Shown: positions 21,241-33,018, counted from the stretch's first letter. The stretch is DNA of 64,000 nucleotides from Talinum fruticosum (GCA_021018815.1 JAITYX010000026.1:1-64000), one strand, 5' to 3'. Made by a program: numbers and translations. Notes: generated by a model from the sequence alone, not told the origin.

Positions 21241-21842
21241 TCTGCTATGAAAGGGATGTGGCGATTGGTTACACCTTCCAATTCTCATCTCGCAACTCTA
21301 TCTCGAAAAACAGTTCCTAAAAGAATTCCCTAGTGCCTTTTATTCCTTTCCCCCTTTAAAGATGAATGTCATGACTAAACTATCCCACTTGGATGCACGG
21401 ATAACTAAGGTTGATAAAAGTAGGGTTGTCCCTCTATGGACTAAATACCCTATTTAGCATTCGGCAAGTAAAGTCTACTAGACTCTATTAAAGGTTGTGG
21501 TGGCCCTTTGGAATCAAAAATACCACTTTTTTATGTTTCGGCGCTATAAAAGGGACGTGGTGATTGGTTACACCTTCTAATTCTCATCTCGCAACTCTAT
21601 CTAAAAAGCTATTCCTAAAATAATTCCCTAGTGCCTTTTATCCATTTTCCCCTTCAAAGATGAATTTCATGACTGGACTATCCCACTAGATGCATGGGAT
21701 AATTGAGGTTGATAAAAGTAGGATTGTCCCTCTATGGATCGAATACCCTGTTTAGCATTCGACAAGTGAAAGTCTACTAGACTCTATTAAAGGTTGCAGT
21801 GGCCCTTTGGGATCCGGAATACCACTTCTTTAGGTTTGGGAA
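21241..21842 (+). repeat. Tandem duplication, two copies of about 299 bases
   Basis: Copy 1 about 21244-21542 and copy 2 about 21543-21842. Both run from GCTATRAAAGGGAYGTGG through TTCTCATCTCGCAACTCTAT and CTATTAAAGGTTG to AATACCACTT. By eye they are about 88-90% identical. Copy 2 continues into the DUF7745-like frame, copy 1 does not, so the unit carries the start of that coding region. Confidence 0.88.
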
Positions 21843-23110
21843 TAGAGAATTATGTCCCCTTCTTGAAGAATTTGATACCATCCTAGGCATTCATCGTCGG
21901 ACCAAACCCGTTATTCCGACGCCCTCTAGCAATATGTATGAAACGTATAAGCATCGTCTGAAGCTAAATAATAGGGACAAGTTGCATCTAATAAATCTGT
22001 TGTACTACCGTCCGATACATTCTTCGGGGCACGCACATATCCAAAGATGTCAAATAAGGACATGGAACCCGCTACATTGCTTAACTTTATCGAGCAGTTG
22101 GAGGATCACTTCTCCCTAACGCCAAATGATTGTAACAGAAAGTATTATGGGGCTCGACTAGGTTGAAGCAAATCCAAACAAGGACTTCGCGGGAACCAGC
22201 AAAAGAAACTATGTAGGCGGCCCGGCGAAGAGCCAATAGCCCAACGCTGGCGAGGCTAAAAAGTCTCCGACTTCACCCAAAGTCTAACCTTTTGCACTTT
22301 TCTCTTTTTTAAAAATATGTTTTGCTCCTGTTCGGCCACAAATAATGATGATTTCAACCGTGCATGACTCTAATATGGCTATATGTTGTGTGCGGATCTT
22401 GTTGGTATAGGCATCGGTAAGAAAGGACTAGGACCTAGCTACGTAGTTTTGTCAATGACGACGGCTAAGTGCTTTGACGGACCATGCAACTTCTTGGTGG
22501 AAAGCTTGGTTAAGAGTTGGGCATCCCATTGAGTGGTGTATCAAACATTGGAGAGTCTCCTAATTTAGGACTCATGTTAAGCAACATCCTTTTGTACGTT
22601 TGCTAGGTCCGAAAACCAGTACGTACTATTTCCCTGATCATGTTATGCGCCAAATGGGATGGGTCCAGGAGATCCACGACTTGGATTGCATCTCGCCTCG
22701 CTTCTTTTAAAGTATTTGCAGGTTTGGGTAGCTCGAGGCGAGTTTCAACATGGCTTGATTATTGAACAAACCTGCCGAGGTTTTTGAAACCTAAAGATAA
22801 GGGAACTACTATAGTTTCGAATTTTATCCGGAATGGGTAAAAGAGGTTAACCCCAAATGACGCAAGGCACCGAGGATTCAAGAACGGGACCTAAGAGGAG
22901 CTATCCTCGCTGCAGACACCACTTGAAATTTGAGAATTGAACCCACGGATAGATGAGTGAGCCAACAGGAGGGAAGCTAAAGCTAAAAAGCTGAGGAGAG
23001 GAGGGCTCGCAGGATTAAAGAGCTGAAAAGCGAACCCAGTGAGGACGAAGCCGAGTCTTGCGCAAAAGGGAAGAAAGTAAAAATTGATCGGGGTAAAATT
23101 AGGATGAATT
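21790..23110 (+). pseudogene. DUF7745/plant-mobile-domain-type gene, decayed
   Basis: 21799-22119 is open and reads ALWDPEYHFFRFGNRELCPL then LLEEFDTILGI, the usual N-terminal pattern of this plant family (helix, then W..E...F.F...E..PTLEE). After a disrupted stretch, DHVMRQMGWVQEIHDLD near 22640-22690 matches its C-terminal R-Q-G-Q motif region. A charged end follows (EERRARRIKELKSEPSEDEA near 23000), ending at about 23105. The family is found in plant transposon-linked proteins and its role is unknown. Stops and frame changes throughout. Confidence 0.6.
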
Positions 23111-23544
23111 AAAAATTTCGGAAGAAATAAAAAAGAACCGAGGAAGTTTAGTTTTGCCTCATTAGAACATTTTATTTTTCAATTAGTGTGCTTATTTTAT
23201 TTCCCTTTTATATAGCTATGTAGTCGGATAAGTAGTAGGCTAACCTTTTATTAATAATAAAGTAAAAAGTAAGTTTTGTGCTAACTTTTACGCATCATTT
23301 ATTTTATCGCTCACTTAGAGGAAGAAATACAAATTGGACCACCTAATTGGACCGTCCTGAAAATAACAATTAAGGACAAAATACTTCCCTTAAAGGAAGT
23401 AACTAATTATGTGGACCGCCTGATTGGACAGATCGAAAAAATAAAAACTATAGTCGGAGGGATTTCTCAACCCGGCCAGCCCACCGTTGTCCGGATGGTG
23501 GCTGACGCCGGATAAGGTGTACCCTGGTTGGGTCGGTACTTAGC
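23111..23544. other. Spacer without recognised feature
   Basis: AT-rich in 23110-23450, then a short GC-richer part (GGCCAGCCCACCGTTGTCC). I see no ORF or repeat that I can support. Confidence 0.5.
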
Positions 23545-24051
23545 TAATTACGGGAACTGTTTAGTGTTATGCTAAACATAATACTTCTTTAATTGATCCA
23601 AGTTTGTATATTGAATGATTTCTTCATTGTGCAAATCGATCGATTTAACTTGTCCCTCCTTGTAGTATTTGACCAAGTATGAATAGGCCTTGCCAATTGG
23701 GCCTAACATTCCTAGAGGATCTTGAATTAGTGCTCTAATCTGCTTAAGGACCAAATCTCCAATCTACAAATTAGGAGGCTTCACTTTCTAGTTAAATTCC
23801 CTTCATATACATGCTTGGTATATTTCAACATTATATAAAGCATTTTAGCGTCTTTCATCTAGTAACACTAACTCCTCGCAGCGTGCCCTAGCCTATTCTA
23901 CATCAAGAATTTGACTTTCTACAATGATCCATAATGAAGGAATGGTGATTTCTATTGGAAGGACTACTTATACCATATACTAGGGAGTAGGGTGTTGCTC
24001 CCATTAAGGTGCTAATAGGGGTCCGGTATCCCTATAAAGCGAAGGGTAACT
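23545..24051 (-). pseudogene. Ty3/Gypsy (TAT-like) integrase C-terminal fragment
   Basis: Read on -: near 24050 LPFALxGYRTPISTLMGATPYSLVYGI, the conserved region after the DDE core of Gypsy integrases, with a stop where Trp is usual; then a decayed part; then 23754-23572 open with VLKQIRALIQDPLGMLGP and the end LDQLKKYYV, matching the usual GDLVLK...GPY...N.D.LKKYY tail. Only the last part of pol is left. The right end coincides with the start of the LTR at 24052, so that LTR was probably inserted into this older copy. Confidence 0.75.
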
Positions 24052-25597
24052 CGTAGACACCAAAAACTTTTTATCCTTATCTCTTTTGTTTATGTATTTT
24101 ATTTTTATCGGGTCGGTGATGAAATCTTAGTCCTGTTTGTCGGTTTGGTTCACAGTCGGTATTTGATTTGACTGAGGGAAGCCGAGTAAACCATAAAAAA
24201 ACCCTTTAGCACCAAAAAAATCCTGTTACCTTAGATCGGTCCAGGAATCCATTTCTTCGGATGGTCTAAGCCTGGTAAACGCTCCCGAGTCAACTCTTGG
24301 TGGGCGTCGCACGAAGGGCACTACTACACTCAAAATATCGTGTTTCACCTTCAGCGTCCAACCGACATATAGAGCTAAACTCGTCCGTATGACGTCGCAT
24401 TGGTTGGTGTCGTGTTTCATGGCAAATATAGCCAAAACACTCGTGTTTTGCTCCAAGCATCCAACCGAGACACGGAGCTCACTTTTTCAAAACGACGTCG
24501 TTCAAGGCTGGTGCCACGTTTCGGGGACTTTGGCCCTAAACACTGCGTTTCACCTAAGAGTTTAGCTGCAACGTGGAAGGAAACAGAGTTCTTATGATGC
24601 CTTTTATGGCCCGCGCCGTGCATCACGACACTTGTTCCCATGATCTAATCCAAGCTTGATTTGGTTAAGTTTTTTATGATTCCGCTAGCTAGTTTTCTCG
24701 CCTATTTTGTGTAGCTGTATTCAGTTGAAACCCTAGGTGATTGGTGACCTAATCCTCTCCTATAAATAAAGAGCTTAGGTTCTCATTTTTCATACAACTT
24801 CTTCCTATGCGTTATCTTGCTTGGAACTAAATTAAGAGCTACTAACTACACCTTTTTGTATTTTGATCTCTTGGTTTCTTTTCAGCCTATTCTCATTATA
24901 CTCTCCATACTTGATGCCTAATCCTTCATCATTTATCAATATCAACCTACCCTAACAAAATTTCACAAAAATCCTACTCTAGCCACCATCATCAAGCTTT
25001 CGGATCCGGTTCGAGATCCGGATCAGCAAGTGGGACAACCTAAGGATGCCAAATATGCCTTCTACAACGGATTATTTAATCTCGTTATTTTTGCTTTTAG
25101 TATTGTGCACAAGAATGTAATCGTTTTTAATTCCTCCCCACCTGATGTAATCTTTTATTTTTGTTATCGCTTTCATTTATTTTTCCTTTTGTTTTCTCGT
25201 ATCGCTTTCATTTTTTCTTTCATATCCGGCTTATTGCTTGTCATTAGCATGCCTTGATTGTTTTAAATTTCACACTTAATGTTGTATGTTTGTCTTTAGT
25301 ACATCACCTAAACTTACTCCTCAAATTAATAAAGGTTGTCTGTTGACGGGCGGAACGGAAGGACTTATCCCTACGTTTCGTACATTCGTCCTCGAATCTG
25401 GATTCTCGGTTCTAGATCGATAGAGAATATTTTAAACCTCTCAAGCTTAGTTTTCCTATACTAAGATTGGAGGAGTATTTGTTTTTAGTTTTTATTCCTA
25501 AAGCCGATTGCCGACTCTAATTTTCTGTTTTATTTCTTTTAATGTGCTCCTCAGCATTTTTGGCTAAAAATTACAAAAAAGAATTTTTTTCTCGACA
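24052..25597 (+). repeat. Probable LTR of a TAT-like Gypsy element
   Basis: Starts GTAGACACCAAAAACTTTTTATCC, a typical start for TAT LTRs (usually TGTAGACAC), and ends TCTCGACA before the gag leader. TATA box TATAAATAAAG at 24761, AATAAAGG near 25327. Upstream of the TATA box are two diverged tandem copies of about 95 bases (about 24335-24425 and 24430-24525), each holding a GACGTC core. A second LTR is not in the window, so boundaries are inferred. Confidence 0.55.
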
Positions 25598-27420
25598 GTC
25601 GAGGCCATGGACCGAGACCGACCACCTCGATCACGACCCATGGCCAACACCATGAACCGCACAACGTTGGCTCTAGCGACGCCGAGGCCAAAACAAATTC
25701 ATCTTCAATTGGGAATAATCATTTATGCGTTCCAATTATGCATTGGCCAAATCACAAATCATTCAAAATTAAGTTATAAGCATCATTGCATTTCATTTCA
25801 TTTGCTTTGCATTCCTTATGTGCATCCAAATAAAAAGCATTCTTACTTCCTTCGAGTCCTGCGCTTAGGCCCCTTCCTCCCAAAAGTTTGTGTTCCTTCA
25901 CATGGTTCTAAGCATTATCCTTTCGTCTGCAGAATACACAAGTGTATCACCATTGGGTATCGTCGAAATTCGAGCTCCAAAAGATTAGAACGCCTTAGTA
26001 AGAAGTCCACAACCGCTTCCCCTCGCTTTGCACCATGCCGGTGCGATCTACCTCGATGCATAATACACCTATTCAGTATTTTCCATCGTAGGATAGTACC
26101 GAAAAAGAATTCACCTCCAATGGACGAAACACCAAAGCAACCTCCAATTCTTGCTTTGCCTAATGAATCCTAAGCTCGGATGGAAGCTCGAATTGAGCAT
26201 CGGGATAAGAAGATAGAATCCATATCCGAAACTCTTGCGAGTCATCGTAAAGACTCTTCAGGATAATAAGAAAGATGGTGAAGAAGAAGAAGAAGAAGTA
26301 GCGAGGAAGAAGTCCTCTACCCGAACCTTCCCTACCGAGCGAGTCCCGAACACAAGCCTATGTCCGATCCACGCATATATTAGATAGAACAAATCTTAAG
26401 AAGTTCATCCATGTTCAAAAGTCACTACTTTGATAATACATTAAGTTTCGACGTTATAAGAACCCCCATCATCATATTCGCCACTTCTTAGGAGCAATGA
26501 CTCTTAAGAACGTACTTAAAGACACCTACCACATCATCATCCCATGGACTTTCGACAATGATGTAAGGAAGTGGTATAACGTGCTTGACCTAAGCAAGCT
26601 CACCAATTAGAGTGATCCGTGTAAGGAGTTCCTACACTAATACTCCTATAACACTTATCTACCTGTCACACTTAAAGATTTAGAGTTAATCAAACAAGGC
26701 GAGAAAAAAAGCTTTACGAGACTTTCTCACCGGATGGAGGGCAAATTCTGCCCACATGGTATTCCGACCTTCTAAGAAGCATCAAGTCGGAAGAATTATG
26801 AAGAATCTCCCACCTGCCTAGAATCATCACCTCAAATTCTTCCCATTCATGAGTTTCTCATCTCTTGAAGATGTTGGGATGCTGATAGAAGAAGAATTAT
26901 CTACCATGACGAAAAAGTTATGACTACATATAGAGGTAATTATCAATCCAAGAATAAGAAAACCTCCAATCAAGGCAATACCAGCAGGGGTGTAGATGTC
27001 GGTGCCTTTAATAGGTATAATTATTGCACTCTTATTGATACTACTCTTGACCGTCCGTTGTCTAAAGGGAAAAATGAATTACCACCTATAAGAGTGAAAT
27101 CAAAAACCGTGAAATATTCTAAAAACTAGGACACGGAAAAATTTTTGTAAATACCATCGTGCACGTGGACACGACACCGAGAAATGTTAAGACATTCAAG
27201 AACAAGTAAGAGAGCATGTTCCAATGGACAACTTGGTCTCCCTAAGACCGCCCAGAAACCTAGTAACAACAACAATCCATTCAGCGGTACCTTAGCCATA
27301 TTCTCCGACCATTCTAGGTCACTGGGACCCATATGTCTTTTTATAGATACCAATGAGTCCAAACCACTTGCTAGCTTACCATCTCTAAACCCAAAAGTAC
27401 ATGGATAGTGGGTAAGCGAT
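25598..27420 (+). pseudogene. TAT-like Gypsy leader and gag, broken
   Basis: An open frame at 25607-26173 starts in the leader and ends in gag proper (PPMDETPKQPPILALPNES). After it come KHEARIE-type helices, a GAA-rich spot near 26280, WSFDNDVRKWYN-like residues near 26550, DLSKLTN near 26590, then FLTGWRANSAHMVFRPSKKH near 26720-26780, IMKNLPPA and FMSFSSLEDVGMLIEEEL near 26800-26900. A YHRARGHDTEKC motif near 27160-27190 lies at the C-terminal end. These are the usual landmarks of TAT/Retand-type gag. Several stops and shifts. No protease or pol follows on this strand. Confidence 0.75.
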
Positions 27421-27504
27421 GAAGAAGACGTACATAGAACCGAAAGATGATAGTGTTGATAACATCCGAGGCGGACTAGAAATTGGATTTCTAACAATGA
27501 CACT

Positions 27505-27645
27505 TTAACAACCAATGATAAAATTAATCGTTTAAAAGTTGTTAATAACGATGAAATTATTTTTTTGTCGTGCAATTTTATCAAATATCTATCATGAGAC
27601 AACGAACGAAAAAAGGTCGTTATTAATTTTTATGTTGGTTGTTAA
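27505..27645. mobile_element. MITE-like foldback, about 141 bases
   Basis: The ends form an inverted repeat: TTAACAACCAA...AAATTAA at the left and TTAATTTTT..TTGGTTGTTAA at the right, with further pairing inward (GTTAATAACGA against TCGTTATTAA). AT-rich and without coding capacity. Flanking duplications are not clear, so the superfamily is open. Confidence 0.5.
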
Positions 27646-27654
27646 TACTATTAT

Positions 27655-27760
27655 GACTCATAAAATTAATTATTAGTATTTACTATTATAAGGTAAAATT
27701 ATCAAGACTCATAAAATTAATTATTAGTATTTTCTATTCTAAGGTAAAATTATTAGGGAA
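27655..27760. repeat. Tandem duplication, 51-base unit, two copies
   Basis: GACTCATAAAATTAATTATT and the following bases occur at 27655 and again at 27706, each ending AAGGTAAAATTAT, with only a few differences. Confidence 0.9.
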
Positions 27761-27845
27761 AAAAATTAAACTAGGATTTTTATCTAAGTTAAAATGATTA
27801 GGGGAAAATTGATGAAGTAATTGATTAATGATTCAAAAAAGCTGA

Positions 27846-28734
27846 TGAACATTTATCTCGTTCTTGATTCATAACCCCGCGAAACCCACCCCTGTCCCTC
27901 GTCCTCGTCCCTGTCCCTCTCACACTACTCTCATGCAGCGAAATTGCCCCCGAGTCTCAAATTGTCGGCCACCAATGGCCCCCACTCCACCGTCCTCTTT
28001 CATACGGTCTCTCTCTCTACCTCTCAAGTGCTCAATCGCCGGCCGCCGACAGCCTTGCCACTCTGTCAACCCTTGCGCTGCCTCACTTGATCCGATGTTT
28101 GGACATGTCCTTTTTATGCATTGTGTCTTGTTTATGTGTAATTTTTATGGGTTATTTGTTTGTGTGAGGATGGGATCAAATTCTAGGTTTTCTTGATTGA
28201 ACTTTGATTGAATTTTAATTATAGGTCTTGCCTTGCTACGGCCAACACCTCACTGCAGCCGCCTACTGTCGTAGGTACTCCTTATTGGTTGCTGCCTCCT
28301 GTCAATTGCTGTAGCCCCTAAATTGTCGATCCCTACTTTGTCTATGCTCATCCGAGTTTCTTACGTCTCTTGATCGGAAATCCCTTGCTTGCTCAATCTA
28401 GGTACGAGGGTTTCGTTCTAAATTATCCCCTAATTTTGTGGTTGATTTCTGGTTTGATTTTTAGCCTTTTATTCTTTTAGATGTTGTCTTATTGTGTGTC
28501 CAGTGATTTTGAATTTTTTTGGTGAATTTGGAGGTTCGAACTTATGACTCGTTGAATTTCTGTTCCTATCGAGAGAGACAAAGAAAGAGTAGGTTTAGTT
28601 GCGATATCTTTAATTAGATGATCTTTTCTCCAAACCTTTTTTCTATTTTAGAAATATGCTTGTAAATCGTTCATCACCGATAAGCAATGAAATACTTGTG
28701 GCTTTTGTGCTTATGATTGTATGCCTTACTAGGT
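27846..28734 (+). other. Possible orphan first exon and intron start of a host gene
   Basis: A GC- and CT-rich stretch (CCCTGTCCCTCGTCCTCGTC, CTCTCTCTCTACCTCTC) unlike its AT-rich surroundings, with an open frame 27864-28196 of low-complexity Pro/Ser type, then at 28402 a good donor-like CTAGGTACGAGG followed by T-rich intron-like DNA. This resembles the 5' untranslated exon and first intron of a plant gene cut off by E5 at 28735. No protein family recognised. Confidence 0.3.
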
Positions 28735-29272
28735 TGAAGGTTTGCTCTTGGAGAGTCTAAGTCACCCTAGGAGGGGGTGAATAGGTTGATGAAGAAAATT
28801 AAACAATTTTTGCACCAATACAAACGAAAGCGATTTTGAGTCTAGATTGGACTTCGAAAGGCAATAACACGGATATACGGGAAACTCTTCCGGGACAGAA
28901 AACCACGGATAATGCTAATCAAAGCACCAAGTCAAATCCACTATTTTGAATCCACAAAACACAGAGGCTTGACTCAACTAGAATTTCTCCCTTAAACAAT
29001 TCCTTACAAAGTTTTCCTAGACTCAAAAGTTCCCTTATCCGATTTTGTATTTCCTGACTGAGGTAACCTTTAACATCAAGGACAACTAAGCTGAGTTAAT
29101 CCTTACGGCTTAGTCAATAGACGTACTAAGAAAGTAAGAGGGGTATGTAGTTGATTACAAGACTTTCTTTATAACTCGAGAGGATATTAAATACGGAATT
29201 GGAGTTGTAAGTACAAGATTGACAGCGTATGCACTCGGTAAGTATTTAACAATCTATTCGAGCAATCTTCTA
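28735..29272 (-). repeat. E5 3' LTR, outer part (split by E2)
   Basis: Begins TGAAGGTTTGCTCTTGG, the inverted end of the E1-type LTR, preceded by TAGGT, a possible target duplication whose partner is outside the window. Runs colinear with the right LTR of E4 up to CAATCTTCTA, then is interrupted by E2. Continues at 34588. Confidence 0.88.
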
Positions 29273-30762
29273 TGTAGACTTAGGTATGACTGACCAACCC
29301 TTGAATGTGTTTTGATTTCATGCATTCATATAAATTTAGGATAAAAGAAGAAGAATCCTGAACGAAATTCATTTAACTAAGTCATATCTTTGTATAATTC
29401 ATTATTTCAATATTAGTTATTCTTGATCGAACTCGGACTTAAGTATATTAAGATTATCCGACTAAGTTTGAGACTCAAAAAGTAAAATCTGACTTAGTTA
29501 TGACAGATTGAGTTAGACCGACCTACTCGGATCTCGGATTCGACCTACTAAGTCGGACCCGGACATTTAGTTTGCCTACGCTATTATTTGTTTAATAATG
29601 CGTAATCGTGAATTGTCTAAATAACTTATCTCGCTTATTAAGATTGGATGATTTATTTATGAGTTTTGGCATATCTCGGAATCTTAGTATATTGAATATT
29701 AGACTTGAAATATTCCCGATTAATAGATTAGCGTAATTAGTCATTAAATGCTTCATTTAGACTATCCTTATCTAATTATGAACCAAAGTACATTTATACT
29801 TTGAGAACCATTGCACTTCATGTTTTTGCGGGGTTTTCTAATGTCAATCATTTGAAGAAAAAGCAAAAACAAAAGGCTTCGACTTGTTAAAACACTCGCC
29901 GGACAAAAAGCTAGAATTTCCGGAAAAGCTTAGAACTTACCGATAGCCTTGTATGTTATTGTTTTGGGTAATATTTTATTTACGAGTCTAACGATCTTTT
30001 CTTTCTTCTTTTCAAGTTTACACAAGCTAGAAAAAGAGTTGTTGGAAGCTAGGACTAAGGCACAACAGACTATTTCAAGGTGGTCCAGAAATCCGAGTGA
30101 CTAAGACTATCCGATTACAACGGCTACTTGACTCGAACGAGCTTCAACGAGAAAGACTTTGGGGGCTCAACATCTATCTCTTAAAGGCGGACTATTTATA
30201 GAAGTCTTAGTACTAGATTTCAACTCATGAATGGAAGAAAAAGGAAGACTATATTGAACATCTTCTATAGCATACAACTCCAAAGCTGTAATTCTAATAT
30301 TACGAGTTGTTTTCTTCGAGTTAGTTGTATTGTAGTTCTTACTACTCTTCTACTCTTTCTCTCTGACTGAGTTATGAAGGTTACCTTAACTCAATTGTCC
30401 CAAACTGTAAAGGTTACCTCGGTTTGGAAGTACCGAGTTAGATAAGGGAACTTCAACATGGAAGTACTAGGTCAAATAGATAAGGTAAATTCGAGCTTGG
30501 GAAAATTGTAATAGATTTATTTGGGGACAAATTTGGGTAATCATATTCATTGTAATTGAGGATATAATTAGTGGATTTGACTTGGCGACCAGGAGGGTTT
30601 CCACGTATTTCTTTGTGTGTTGCACTTTTTGAGTCTAATCTAGACTCGGAATCTATTTTTGTCTCTATTCACGTGCAAAAGAGTTTGATTTTCTCAAAAA
30701 TCTTCCATCACCCTATTTAACCCCCTCTAAGGTGACTTAACTTCTCCAAGAGAAAACCTTCA
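29273..30762 (+). repeat. E2 5' LTR (1490 bases)
   Basis: Begins TGTAGACTTAGGTATGAC (family TGAAGACTC) and ends GAAAACCTTCA. TATA-like CTATTTATAG at about 30192. Differs from the E2 3' LTR at many positions, so the insertion is old. Confidence 0.88.
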
Positions 30763-30764
30763 AT

Positions 30765-30778
30765 TGGTATCGAGCCTA
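30765..30778 (+). other. E2 primer-binding site
   Basis: TGGTATCGAGCCTAG, initiator Met tRNA type with one base fewer than the standard TGGTATCAGAGCC, a form shared with E3 and E4. Confidence 0.8.
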
Positions 30779-30818
30779 GCCTTTTAAAAGGATCATACCA
30801 TCCAAAGGTTTAAAGATC

Positions 30819-32690
30819 GTGGCTGATCCTATTAGAGAATTCGGAGAAGGAAGATCTCGTTTGAGGCCACCCAAGTTCAAAGGCTCAAACTTTGCACTTT
30901 GGAAGAAGCCGATGCAATGCTTCATCTAAGATCTTGATGAACAAGTGTGGAAGGACATCACCGAGGAAACTATACTCCCACAAAGCAAGAAAGTGACCAA
31001 ACAAGTTGCAAAACTAAAGTCAAAATACACCACCGAAAAGAAGGAAAGGTACAGGAAGAACTTCGAGCTATGACCATCCTTCTACGAGTCATAGATGCTT
31101 CGGAGTACAATAGAGTCTCGGCTTGTGACACAGCTAAGGAGGTGTGGGACACCTTGGTGACAATATATGAAGGAACAAGCCAAGTGAGACAAACTAAGAT
31201 CAGCCAATACCTCCACAAGTATGAGCTATTCAAAATAGATGAAGCTGAGAGCATCACCGAGATGTATATCCGATTCACAAAGATTGTTAATAATCTCAAA
31301 TCTCTCAGTAAAAGATGCCTAATGAAGAAGTTATTAGAAACTTCGAGGAGCCTACAAAAGAAGAAATGGGGTCCAAAGGTGACGACAATAGAAGAAGCAC
31401 ACGATCTCAACAAAGCGAAGTTAGATTAACTCATAGGAAACCTTCGACCTATGAGCTACATCTCCAAGAGGAGGATTCTAAGAAAATCCCAAGAAGGAAC
31501 AATGCATTAAAAGCCTTAGAAAAAGCTGAACTAAGTTCAAGTAGTTTTGACTCGAAGAGGACTCAATAGAGCAAATTGCAAAAGGCTTCAAGAAGATGAT
31601 AAAGCATCGAGATATTGAAAAAGAAGCCTAAATCCGAGGTCTTCGGACGAGAAAGAAAAGGTAAACTCTCTCATCCTCTTAATTCTTTTTCTACTAATTA
31701 TTCTGGGTGTTTTGAGTGTGATAGCAACGAACACACCATCAAATATTACCCAGAAAGGAAGAGAGATTACAAAAGAAGAAGACCATCACTTATAGTGAGG
31801 ATGAGTCCAAGTGTTGAATAGCAATGACTAACTCAAACACATAAATTGAATCATAACAAGACTCATTTGATGTTGAGGAAAATTATCCTCAAGAGGTAAT
31901 TAATTACTATCTTACCTTTTTTAAGATAGATCTAGCAAAGTACATTTTTTCTTTTAAGGAAAAGTCCAACTACGATTCTTCCCTCTTTTAAGAAAAGCTT
32001 GAGTCTCTTGAAGCGAGAAAAATTTTCTTAAAAATGATATAGAAAAACTGAGACTCGGTTTAAAGGTACTTGAGACTAGCTCACATGGTAATGAGACTGA
32101 TTTTGAGTGCCTCGGATATGAAAATTTGCTTTTAAAGAAAAAGTCAAATAAGTCTCGAAGTTGATTTTAAAACTCGGTCAAGGTCGGGAAAACCTTGATC
32201 TCCTTCTTGGTTCTCGGTGTGTTTCTTTTCGAAAAGAAGGTTTGGGTTTTAATTCGAAAAGGAGGATAACCCTATAAAGGTCCTTTCAAGAAGGATTCTT
32301 GAAAAATCTCTTTCAAAAATTTTGAGTCCAGTTCAACTCGGACAGTGAAAAAGAGAACTCAGCTCGAAAGGTTTATCAAGAGAAGTACGCTCGGACTTTT
32401 TACAAAAGAAAAGATTTTGACAAACTTGAAACTCAGTTTTCAAAAGGAAGACTCATAATCAGACCCTTCCAAAAATTATTCAAATTTGGGTTCCCAAAAG
32501 TGTCATTCGTTCAAAACTAACCTCGGTGAGAATTATTCTTACTGGGATTTGTTAGAGGAAGCAAGAAGGGTTACTTTGTTTTCTTTTTGCAGGTACACTA
32601 CAAAGGAAAGGAAGACTCGAGTCCGACCCTCGGAGAGTGCTCGGAATTTCAACATGGTAAGTCGGAGATTTGGAAAAGCACTCGGGTAAA
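30819..32690 (+). pseudogene. E2 gag, broken
   Basis: The expected start ATG is GTG at 30819, in front of GCTGATCC where E3 has MAQN. Readable parts: RPPKFKGSNFALWKK (about 30860-30905), ASEYNRVSACDTAKEVWD (about 31090-31150), KISQYLHKYELFKIDEAE, EMYIRFTKIVNNLKSLS. The zinc knuckle near 31705-31745 reads CFECDSNEHTIKYY, with the last Cys replaced by Tyr. A coiled-coil-like part follows and the sequence ends in a basic linker near 32690. Stops and shifts throughout. Confidence 0.82.
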
Positions 32691-33004
32691 AGTCTAGTCA
32701 TCTCCTTGATAATATCATTTCAAACATCAATTAAGGTACGACTGACCTTATCATTACATTCAATTGGTATATATAATTCTTCTATTCAAAATCTTGTTTT
32801 CTCCTTGTTTATTTTTGATGAAATGAATTAGTGGGAGAGAATAATGAACTTTGTGGACTCATTTACTTAGGGAGAGTTCAATGGTTTACGGGAAGCGAAT
32901 TTTAAAAAGCTTCACAAATTTAAAATGCTCCTCATGTCGTTTTAATTATCCCCGATAATTATGATGAATTTCTTTGCGTCATTATTTAGTTGAATGCCTT
33001 TCAT
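32691..33004 (+). other. E2 3' untranslated region
   Basis: No ORF. Matches the family region before the polypurine tract (TTTTTGATGAAATGAATTAG, GAATGCCTTTCATAAAAAG). pol and the extra ORF have been deleted between gag and this part. Confidence 0.7.
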
Positions 33005-33018
33005 AAAAAGAGGGAGAT
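33005..33018 (+). other. E2 polypurine tract
   Basis: AAAAAGAGGGAGAT directly before the 3' LTR, as in E1. Confidence 0.82.

Noticed and set aside
25607..26173. 188-codon frame as a complete separate gene
   Set aside because: Only its last residues match TAT-like gag; the first part reads through the leader and has no domain, so it is reported as leader plus gag.
27126..27602. Open frame of 158 codons on the - strand
   Set aside because: It runs antisense to the TAT-like gag end and into the MITE-like foldback; the + strand has recognisable gag motifs and the frame has no known domain.
30970..31413. Open frame of 147 codons on the - strand
   Set aside because: Antisense to the E2 gag, whose + strand frame has clear gag motifs.
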